A DNA stretch of 64,000 nt from Alviniconcha marisindica (Eukaryota; Mollusca; Gastropoda; Provannidae): positions 1 to 64,000 of the forward strand of contig JABMCL010002303.1 in NCBI GenBank assembly GCA_018857735.1. The letters run 5' to 3'. The position numbers and the translations under genes are program-made. The notes under the pieces are model-generated. The model worked only from the letters and a program-made list of their open reading frames with translations, ran no database searches and was not told where the DNA came from. Positions 22,001 to 34,000 of this stretch are shown here, in pieces; position 1 is the first letter of the stretch, and every line of letters begins with the position of its first letter.

Positions 22001-25000
22001 TGCATCAGAGATTGCCCCATCACTAATCCTGATCTACAGAGCCTCTATGAAGTCTGGCACTGTACCAAAGGACTGGAAATCTGCCTACATTGCACCGGTG
22101 TTCAAGAAAGGGGAATGATACAAGCCTGAAAATTACCAACCCTAATCTCCCTCACCAGCATACCTTGCGAGCTTCTTGAGCATGTGGTAGTCAGCACCAT
22201 CACGGAATATGCAGAAAAACACCAGATCCTTCATCCAGAGCAGCATGGCTTTCGCTGAGGCAGATCTTGTGTTTCAGCTGCTGGGCTTTGTGGATGAGGT
22301 GTCTGAAGTGCTCAAAAAATGATGCCAAGAAGAGGTGCTAATCATGGACTTCTTTAAAGCATTCAATAAAGTGAGCCACAGCCTCCTTGTCTATAAACTC
22401 CGGCAATATGGCATATCTGGAAGAGTCAACTGATGGATTCAGAACTTTCTCTCCGACAGAAGGCAGGCAGTTGTCAATGGCTCATCCCACAAGGTTCCAT
22501 CCTTGGGCCAAGCCTGTTCTTGCTCTACATAAATGACTTACCAGAGCGACTGACCTCTACATGCAGACTTTGCAGATGACACAATCTGCCACAGTGATGT
22601 CACCGACCCACAAGATCAAAAGGACTTACAGCAAGACTTTGACAGCCTGGCAGACTGGGGAAAAATGCACAGCAATGAACATCACCAGATGTCGGACGGT
22701 TCTCCCATCACAATACCAGCTCCATGGCCACACTCCGAGTACAGAAACAGAGGCAAAATACCTTGGAGTCAAGATCACCGCTGACTTCCATTGGGATGCC
22801 CACATCACCGATGTCTGTAATAAAGCCAAGACCTTGGGCTTCCTCTGGCGAAACATCAAAACTACAAATGAAAGACTCAAAAACGCAGCATACAAAGCAT
22901 TCATGTGACCTGTGCTTGAGTATGCCAGCCCTGTCTGGGAGCCATTCACTGCCAACAACATCAAGGCACTGGAAAAAGTTCAGAGGTGGGCAGTAAGGTG
23001 GGTAAAACAAAACTACAGAAGATCAGCGTGCATGGACACCATGCATCAACAACTGCATTGGCCAACTCTAGAAAAGCGGTGAAAGCAAGCATGCCTCACC
23101 ACCTTCTACAAGTTCCACCATGGCCTCATGCACATTGAGTCAAGACACTGCCCTTCAAAATCCGACCACCCCTGGAGAACCACCCAGCGCACCCACAACC
23201 TCACTTACAACATTCTATCCCACTGGACAGCATATAGGCAGATAGCTTCCTTTCCTAGCACCATCCCAGAGTGGAACAGTCTTCCCCAAGAAGTGACCAC
23301 AGCACCCACCCCTGGCTCCTTCACAACCAGGGCCTGCTCCCTACTAGGTCTCTAACAAGTATTAACGAAAAGTGGGTAAGTGAAGGCTAGAGCTGTGCCA
23401 GTTGGGGTTCATCCCTGGGGACCGCTACAGTAGCCGGATTGGTCTAGTCGGATACACCAAATTAGTTAATACACAGCATCCACTCTCCTGTCTAAATTTT
23501 TTGTTCCTTTCTTTCCTTCTTTCCCCCTTTCTTTTTCTTTATTTTCATTATACCACTTTATAGGACTCTGCAGACCCCCCAAAGGTGCAGCAAAACCTCC
23601 AAGCAGTTTTCTGCTCATTGGAAGGTGGCTGCCTAACACAAAGAAGTAGAAGACAAGTTACAGAAGGCAACCACCATTACAAAGATAGCATCCAGACAAC
23701 ATTTTAAAACCTTTGCTGTGACCTTGACCTTGAACACAGCAATCCAGTATTTTCACAACAGATTCTGGTTTATGATGACCAACCATCAAGCTTTGTTTGG
23801 TTGCTCAGAAGCTAAAGTAGAAACAGCAGTATTTTGGTAATTATACAAGCCTTTACTGTGACCGTAACCTTGAAAATAGCAAATCAACTTTTACTGCCAG
23901 ACACTCCAGCTTAGTAAGTAAATAGGTTTTTTTTCTACACCCATTCAGCTAGGATGGTTATATCAGGGTGAAAAACATTTTGTAATCCAAACAATGTAAG
24001 TGCTAAAAATATGTACTTATTAAAACTAATACATCATCAATTAAAAAAAGAAGAAGAAAAAAAGAAGATAAAAAATGAAAAACAAAAGCAGATCAGACAT
24101 GTTATTACAAGCTTATAATCTTCCAAAAATATTAATCTTTTTCAAGTATTCAAATATATATATATAATCCAAAGAAATTTCCTTGAATAAAATCCTCAGC
24201 TGTAAAATGTGGTTCCCTTGTTTCAGATGAAATCAGAAGTAAAATATGTTCAGTGGTTAGAAGCTCATCACATGGAATACACCAAACTCCAAGCACTAGT
24301 TTACAACATCCTTCCTTCAACCACTGCCATATTTAGTTACGTCCCAGAAAACTGTCGGCTAACAAGCATTTTTTTGTTGGTGCTCAAACAGTAGTAACTT
24401 TGTTACAAACAACTCAAATTATATCAGATATTTGTTTTATGTTGCTTAAGCCAGCTCAAATAAAACCAAAATCATTTGAATCAAGAGGGATTTTTTTTTT
24501 AACCCTGTGTGGATGTGTCTCATGTTTACGTGCGTTCTTGGGCAATAGCTTCCACAGTCTTATCAGTACCCAAATCTTTCGGAGGGCACTGACCATGCCA
24601 GTGGACAGCTGTGCAGAGATAAAGAGCGCCCCTTCAGTGGTGTAATCAAATCTGGCAGAGTTCAGAGGAAGGTGCAGGAAAGCATGCTCGGAGTGTGGGA
24701 ATACACACAGGTGGCTCTTCTCCCTCTAAAAGTTTAATAAAAAAGAATGAGTAATATAAGAGTGACCAATGTGTAGTTGAGAAGTAACAGTCTCTTCTCT
24801 TCTGTTAGTCAAAGACAAGCATGCAATACAATCATTTAACTTTGGAAAAATCTTAAGGAGTTTATTGTTAGGGAACTTGTCCCATTCTGACTCCTTCCCA
24901 TCTCTGGTTAATTTCATATATATATATAGAGAGAGAGAGAGTTCTAAAATCTTTACTAGGATAGGGTGGTCATACTTCAGGTTAAATATAGCTTTGGATG

Positions 25001-28000
25001 AAAGGGAATCAGACAATATCAGGAAAGATTTTTCCTCAGAATGGTAGACATGTCTGAGAGCCAAAAAATTAGCTTGTAGTTCCCCAGTGAATACAGAGCT
25101 GTCATCAGAAAGCTAGTAAGTGTATGGTTTGTGAATATGTTTATTGGAGACAGCCACTGCTGTGACTCCTTCCTCTGTCTTTGAACTGTCAGTGAAAAAA
25201 AATTCTGACCAAGGATATAGTCTGAAAAATGTGCAGATAAAACTGTCTGTAAGTCTTAGGGTTAGTTGTTTCTTTTTTAAATTTAATTAGATCAAACTGA
25301 GCTGTAGGGGCTGAAAGCATCCAAGGAGCGATGTCCAAAAAGAAAGCATCATCAATCAGTTCAATGTTAATTTTGGATTTCTCCAGGCGACTCCAAATTT
25401 CTGATATGGTTGCTCAGACATGGAATTTTTGATGGTAAGGATTCAAGCAGTTTAATGTTTTCGGGTTCAAAAACACAGCTGTAAGCTGGATTTTCCAGCA
25501 GAGATTTTAGTTTCAGAATATGATCCAGAGCAAGTTTTAGATGGTGAGAACTAAAGAAGCCAGGGACAGTTCATGTGCTTCCACATAAAGTCTTTGAGCA
25601 GGAGATGTGCGGAAGGCCCCAAATGCGATATGCAAGCCCTGATGGTGGGTCAGATCCAGCTGCTGACCAGCCAATCCATAGACAATACATCCACAATCCT
25701 GTTTGGAACAGATGATGCAATCAGCTCCCCAATCTGTATGCCCCACTAATCACAGAATATCAAGAGCTTTCTGACAGGAAGATGTAAGGAATTGAACTCT
25801 TTTTGTGTGTGTGTTAAATTAGTTATGCTTTGTGTCACAAATCAGGCCAACGAATTTAGTTTCTTTTACTACTTTGATAGGTGTCTTTCCAAGGAGGGTG
25901 TTTGGGTTTGGGAAAAATCCATACTGCTGGTGAAAGTGGATGCACCCTGTCTTTGAAGAGGAAAATTTAAAACCATTCTCAGACACCCAATCTTTAATGC
26001 TGTTAATGCACTGATGCATAGCCCTTTCCACTTTTGTTTAACAACTTGCCCCATACACACAAAACAAAACTGTCAACAAACAAGGTGCAATCCATACCCT
26101 TCAAGTCAGGGTTAAGAACACCGTTACTCTTGATGCTGAGTAGGGCTGAGGCAGGATGCTACCTTGTGGGGACCCCCATCTCCTGCTCATGCATCTCTGA
26201 CAGAGTGAAGCCCGCTCTAACCTTGAAAGAACATTCAGATAAGCTCTAAATAAACACAGGGAGATGGCCCCTGAAATCAAGATCCCAGAGGTCTGCCAGA
26301 ATGTTGTGCTTCCACACTGTGTCATAGACATAGGCTTTTTCAAGGTCAAAGAAAATAGGACATGCTCTTTAATGTTAACAAAGGCGTTTCTAATAAATGT
26401 TTAAAAATAAATGAGGTGATCCAATGTACTGTCTCCAAAAGGAGACCTTGTGACTCTAGGGACCAAACGGTCTTTACTGGGTTTGGGAATTGAAATCACT
26501 ACAGCTTCATGCCAGTTTGGTGGAAACCAGCCTGACTTCCAGACATGGTTGTACACCTTGAGAAGAACAGATAAAGCAGAGAAAGGATGATTAAACGGTT
26601 AAAAGCTGATAATGAACCTGGTCCAAACCAGTGGCCAAGTTGCTGGCTCTTTGCAAGAACTCTTTGAATTCAGTAATTAGCTGGTCATGAAGCCATGCCC
26701 CTTGACCCAGTTCCTGTCACAGCATGTTTACTTTGACAACCAAGTAGCAATGGTGTCTCGAGTCGTGTAATTATTTGAACTTCTTGACAACATTTCAGAA
26801 CACTGATGGCACCACTCTTAGCTACAGAGAGTAGCCTTTTTAAGCAAGGCAACCAGTATATTCACAGAGTGAAAATGTTTCATAATGCTCAGCACAAGTT
26901 CGATGTTTTGGGTGTTCATGGACAGGAGTCAGTCAGCAGAACCATTAAGGGCCATTTTGGAGGGAATGGCTAAACCCTTAGGGGCCCGTTTGGAGGAATC
27001 GGCTAAACACTTAGAAACAGCTGATTTTTTTCAAACCTTTAGCACCCTGTGAATCTGAAGCCACAGACTCACACAGTACCCAGGCATTGGCTGTGGCCAG
27101 CCCTGACTTTCAAGAAAAAGCTTGTGTGCTGGAACATACCAATCTGGGACCACTTGAAGTATGCAAACCAGAACAAATAGTGCTTCGTGGACAGTCCAAA
27201 GACACCTAGGGAAGTACTGTCTAACATTCCTCAGATTTGGCAGACTTCTTTGTGGAAACAGCAGTGAAATAAGAAACACTGGCAGAGACTACATTCAGCA
27301 TCCTTGCTTCTACCAGCTGTCTGACTTCAGGAAAGGAGATGTGTTGTTCAGTGTGGACTTGTTGAATTTCCTTTTTCCTTCTTCCAGTCCAGGTAATCTT
27401 GAGCACATGATGCAATGGGACCATTGCTGTTGGAGTACAGCTTGGGTCCCTCACACTGACCTTCGTGTTTATCTTTTTCACACCACTGACATGTTGCAGC
27501 AATTTTGCAATGTTGCCTCGTGTGGCCAAACTTGTTGCAGTTGTAACATCGCATAGGTTCAGAACAAACTTTCACCTTGAGGTAATCAACTGTGATCTCT
27601 TCTGGGAGCTCAAGAGAACCAAAAGTCATGAATACTGTGTAGGTGGGGATCACCTTCCCCTCCTTCTTCACTATCACTCGGCTAACCCCAACAACACCCC
27701 AATCACTCAACTCATCCCAAATTTTGACCTCTGATATGTCTGACAGATCACTCCCTGAAAGGAGTTCAAAGATTTGTGAATATTTTCACAGGGGTCAATG
27801 AAATGGTCAGTGCCAAGCAGGTTCTGAGCTTTCAACTGCACACAATCAAGAAGGAACCATATCTTATCTTCCTAATGTTTTTTGGAACCCCTTCTGAACT
27901 GCAAAAGGAGACAACCTCTGCAAAGGGAGTTCTTCACTCATTGCTTCAACAACTAAAAACCATGGCCAATTATTGCTGTTCTTCATGAAGATTTCGTTCT

Positions 28001-31000
28001 CAGAGTCCTTATCCAATGCCATGTCCACTTCCCTGTTTCATTTAATAGATTTTTCAGGAGCCATGCCATTGTTCATATGTTTCATTACACTTTGTCCCCA
28101 CCCGCCACCAAGTCCAACAAGGGGATGTACATAACAAGCGATATTTCAGCCAGTGGATGCCAGGGCTCAAAGTGCAACATACTTAGGCAATAAAAATTTA
28201 TAAAACTGAAGTTTTGTTCTATCCTATGACTGACCTTAAGCTACGGGTCTTCTAATCAAGATTAGGGCAAAACATGACCAGCTAACTGATTGGGTCAACC
28301 ACCAGTCTAGGAGAAGTCCAGGCCAAAGAAGCATACTGGATCCTACAGACTGTAATCTGCAGGGGACATCAGCCCCCAGGATCCCATCCTCCTTTGACAC
28401 AGGATGCAGTGCATAGCAAACATGCTGGGTCTGGAGACGACCACAGGGAGGGCAAAGAAGTATAAAAGGAAGAGCTGCGATACAGACAATATTTACAGGT
28501 GAAAGGCTGGTTAAAGAGAAATGAGCTGCTACAAAAGAGTTGAAAACCGAGACAGAGAAAGTGGGGGAGAGTGTTTTAGAATGAAATACAGGTGAAAGGG
28601 CTGGTGGACAAAAACTAGACACAAGAAATGATGAAAGGGGTGGAGTAACTTAGTTTAAACATCCCCGGCACAAGAAGCTGGTTCTGTGGGGGCCACTCCA
28701 CCTTATGCATCACAACACCAAGTCTGGTTGAAAAAGGTATAGCTGATCAGAAGATACTGTCCAGATAAACATTAATTTTGGGGTTGGGAGGGCTGGGTAA
28801 GTAATTAATTTGGTGTTTTACACCCAGTCAAACAGTATGGAGGGCCGGGTGGGAGGATTTACCATTACAAAGTATCTCAGAGTCAGACTCTTGATTTCTC
28901 ACCAAAGTAAAAAATGTGAAGATAAAAGATCAAGCATTGACTGTGCGGAGTAAGTAAGCAAGTAACTTGGTGTTTTATGCCCATGACTGTGTGGAACTGT
29001 TGACAACTTACATGGAGTTTTTTCATCTTTGTGCTGTACTTTTCCACCAGGTGCTTTACTTTCAGTTCTTCTTCCTTGATCAGCTCTGTCACCACCACTG
29101 GGTCAGTCAACAAGGCTGCTGTCAAAAATAAGAAGAAAAATAGCAAACGTTCAGGTGACTCCATCTTCAAATTGGGAAAATATAAAAGAAATTCTGTCAT
29201 TCACAAATGTTTTATTTCTGATGAGAACAGAGTATATAATTATGACCCATTCTCAAAACCTGAACTGGGCTAATGGTCTCATTTTTGCTCACGCTAAAAG
29301 TAAACCTATGCACCTCAATTTTGTTTTATTGTGTTGTACATTCAATAAAGAATCACATATGACAACCATGTGTTTGTTACTTGAGTGAAAGTGCGGTTTA
29401 TTTGTGTGAATGAACTGAAAGTAAACACTCCATGCGAAAATGTGACACTGGCATCGATGATTAAACAAACTTAAAGTGACTCGCCAGTACTGAGTTCTAT
29501 CAAAAACTAAACTGTTTTATGGATGAATAATACTTAGATTTTTTTGTGTTTTTTATGTTGTGGACTACTGAAAATCGGTGCTCGGGCGTGACAACTCCTG
29601 TCATCGGCCGGAATATTTTTTTCAAATCTCAACTCTGCTCATAAATGAATCAATTGCTGTAACAAGTCCATCAATGTGGGTGCCTTTACAACAGGAATAG
29701 TTTGCATTGTTTATTTCAACTGTTTTGTGGTTTAATCTTCAGGTTTTTATTTCAGCGACAATGTTTTGTCATTTAATCACGTCCAAGCAAATTTCAAACC
29801 TAAACGAACTACTGAACGCAAAAACACGTGCCAATCTTAGTTTTGTAGTACCAGGCGACCTGGAAGTAGTCAGCTTTGCTTTGATGTCAAAATTGGCAAA
29901 AACCAGGCATGGTAAGCGATTTACTTTTCTTGTCATCAACACTGTCATCGTCACGTCCAAGCATTACATCACATCCAATCACATTTGGTCAAAACTGGCA
30001 AAAACCAGGCATGGTAAGCGATTTACTTTTCTCATCATCAACACTGTCATCATCACATCCAAGAATTACATCATGTCAAATCACATTTACAGCACTTTTA
30101 CACAAGTTTCACACTATTTAGTGACTAAATCATGGCTAATTTTTCTGCATGGAAAGATCTATGTGGCAAAAATTTATTCCATGTAGAAGGCAGCTGGTTT
30201 CGGTTGCACACTGTTCAAATTTGCAGACAAGTTCAGAGTGACAAAAAGCAAATTCATGTCATAATCATGACCAAGCGCATGATTGGCTTTAGCAAATTAG
30301 GACTGCGATTTCATCATAATGCCTCTTTATCTCAGTGTGGGTAATATCCAAGGAGTGGTCAGAAATTCATGGAGCATTTTGATCACCATTTTATGTCACA
30401 AATACCATCAGAATCATTCAGACATTAAGCGAAACCCAAAATTTGCAACAAAAAGTGAGTTTTTACCATGTTTGTGCCTTTCACTGTTTTTAGTGTGCAT
30501 GTGTGCTCCTTTTACGTTTGATCTAGATCTAGTTTCCGTGCACACTTCCTGAGTGCTGATGTTGGCAAAACAACCAGTCCTGTAGTGAGGATTCACTCAT
30601 CTACAGACTGCTGTCAAACTCACTTTTGTTGCAAATGTTGGCTTCATTGCTAGATATGACCCTGTTTGGGTGATTCTGGTGATATTTATGACCCAAAATG
30701 GGGTTTAAAATGTCCCAGGAATCTCTGGCCGCCTCCTTGGATATACCTGTGTGTTGACAACAATTTAAAATGAAATTCATTTACTGATTTAGAGGGGTTT
30801 TTTAATTTTCAAATAAGATGAAGGAGTGCTTTGTGAGGTGGGGGGATGCCCATTTCTTTGCTACAGTCCTTTCATTTCGATTATCAACAGAGAATACTGA
30901 CTGTACTAGTCTGCTGCTTTTAGTACTTAATGGTTGTAGTTGTAGCCAACACCTTTTTCTTACACAGTTCACTTGTTCCTGAACAGCACTGAGGCCAGAA

Positions 31001-34000
31001 AAGACCACAAAAATTACACCAAAAAGAGACCAACGCCAACAGGAGCTGATCAAGGCTGACCTCAAGCTTTATGCGCTCCACAAAAATGTGATGCAGAGTG
31101 GTCTAAGCAGCACTGACTCCAGGTGTCGCCAGAACAAAAGCAGCACGCAAAAGAAAATGTCAGATGTCGATCCCAGGCCCATAAGTAATGTTTTACAAGT
31201 TGTCAAGTGTGCAAATATACTTTTGATTTTTTTTTTAATCTAGCCATTATTTTTGTATGAATTTTTAATTTTTTTGCTTCATTATTCTTTAGAAGCTGTT
31301 GAACTAGAATGAAGAAAACTTTCATCTTTATAAATGATGAAACAAACAAGGAAATATTTGAAAAATTTAACACCCAATAAAAGGCAGGATCCCTGATGAG
31401 GTCTAGCCTGTTGTAAAAGCTATAATAAACACAACGTCAAAAAAAAGAGACTGAAATGCCATGCACCTAACAGGCTCAAAAAAGATGGAATGACAAGGGG
31501 GAAATAAACAAAGGCCCAACTGCTGACAATGGTGTCAGAGCTTCATCCTTGGAGATTCAAAATGGAATTTTTTCCAAGTCGGTTACCCTATGGACAAGAG
31601 CACACTCTCTGTGTGCCATATTTCAGTGTGCATTTTTGAATTTTGTACCCTTGTTGAGTCTTTCAGTCATTTGTTTTTGTGTGGGTCAGCAAAAGTTCAG
31701 CAAAATCCTTTGGTCTTGTTTGTCTACATCCAGGACACTTGTACATTCATGAGTAAATGCTTGGGCGTGTAGTTTTTTGTGTGTGCATTTGTCACTTTTA
31801 ATCTTTTGCAATCATATCATTTTGTTGTTAATCATTAGCTTTTTGTGTGTGCATTTGTCACTTTTAATCTTTTGCAATCATATCATATTGTTGTTAATAG
31901 TCAGCTGTATTATGTATTAGTTACCAGTATTATCCTGCTTATTGTGAAACATCAATCCTGTTTCAGCTTTTCAAATGGAATTTTGTGACTTTGTTTTTTT
32001 GATTGATTGATTGATGATTGCTTATATAGCACTATTCTCTGGTCTCTTGAGCAGACTCACTGCACTCGCATGTGATTCTACATGAGTGACTGGCTTTTTG
32101 TGGTCCGTTTTTTGAATATCCACCAAAGTGGTGGCATGGCTGGTGTTGCACGAAACTGCTGTCATCTTGGCACAAGTTCTGTGTACACCATACAACCATG
32201 CTCCATGTCACTTCATGCAAAGCCACAGACATAAGGTGTATGCGTGGTTAGCTGAACCTGCCATGTGCACTTTTGGCAGAATGACCGGGATCTTTTACGT
32301 GCTACTGTGGTAACATGGGGGTGGAATGAATACCAAAATAAGAATCAGCACAGAAAGTCGACCATGGAGAAGAAAATTCTCCTGCTGCTCCTGCAGGGAT
32401 TCGAACGTGTGACCTTTCAATCATGAGTTCGGCACTCAAACCACTGAGCTATCCCCGCTAGAAATGGCACAAAAAACAAAACAAACAAAAAAGAGACCGA
32501 AAGACAGACAGAAAAAGAGAAAGAGAAAAAGAACAATAATACTTAACAAATGTATTAATACAGTAATACTACTAATAGTTTTTAGCACCATGCTATATTG
32601 GTCATGCTTGCATGAGACTGCAGTGTCTGTTATGTCAAGAACTCTTCACTTCATCAAAGTAGAAATAAATCAAATGTAAAAAATGTATCACATAACAGAC
32701 TGTTTTGACATTTTTGATCAGACATGATGACATTTTCATTCAAAATCAATGGGGAAAAAATCATTTATGAGATAAGTCTTATTTCAATTGGTGACAACAA
32801 CACACATCTTTCAATTAATGTATATTTAACAACATAAGCCGATTATTTTAATACTTTGTTTGACTACTTTTCATGTCATCAGTCACATCCGATCAAGGGA
32901 AGCAGTTTCAATACAATCACCTTCAACATCAACAGCTGGCCACAACCTATCTTCTAATAACAATATACTTTATTAATCCCAGTGGGAAATTAAAGCTGTC
33001 GTTTGATCACACAACGAAAAACATATCTCAGTAATTATAAGTCATGAACCACACGCACATACACACTCTTAGACATGTGCCCCTTTTCTCTCAATCTGCA
33101 TACACTAATAGCAAACCCCAAATTACCTGGAATAATGCTTTCTCTGTGTCAAATCAAAACGATAAAAAAAGTCTCAAATAAAAATCATTAGGTTCACACA
33201 TCCCCAACCCTCTGTTAGAAAGTTATCATCCTCAACTGACATCTTGACGCATGCTCACACTCAGTTAATGACTGGTATAATTTTCATTAAAAACTGACAG
33301 AGCCGAGGGTAAAAACGTTTAAAACAAAGTTTCTAGCTCTGATATTTAGAAAATATAAAAGTCAGACAGCCTACTAGTACTTCATCAAAGTAGAAATAAA
33401 TCAAAAGTAAAAAATGTATCACGTAACAGAGTTTTGACATTTTTGATCGGACATGATGATCACAAGAAAATCTTAATGTCTGATGTAATTGAATTTTCTG
33501 CATTTTTTTCACGTTGTTATACTGCACATGCAATAAACAGTATTTATACAATGTATAAGCTGTGTTTGTTAATCACTGTCAATATTTTATTTAATGTACA
33601 GTCCAAACAATTAAAGGACTATCGTTGGACGCTACTGATGAAAAGATATTTTCATTCAAAATCAATTAAATAAATTCATTTATGAGATAAGGTGACAACA
33701 TCACACACCTTTCAATTAACGTATATTTAACAACATAAGCTGATTATTTTAATCCTTTGTTTGACATAGTTCAGGAGCTGTGTGAGAGTCCAGGTGGCTG
33801 TCCTAACGAGCCTTCTGGCTTCCGTGGACATAAAGATTTATTGAACCATGCTTCGGCATTGGTCACAGCTTGTCCCTAATATGTCAGCCGACATCTGAGG
33901 ACATTACGCATCACTTCATCATCATCATCATCTTTGTTGACACATAGTTCAGGAGCTGTGTGAGAGTCGAGGTGGCCGCCCTGGGCTGTCCGTCCTAACA

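Noticed and set aside
32380..32462. Functional tRNA gene
   Set aside because: The A and B boxes are tRNA-like, but the acceptor stem is not closed and the sequence continues into a SINE body found at three other places.
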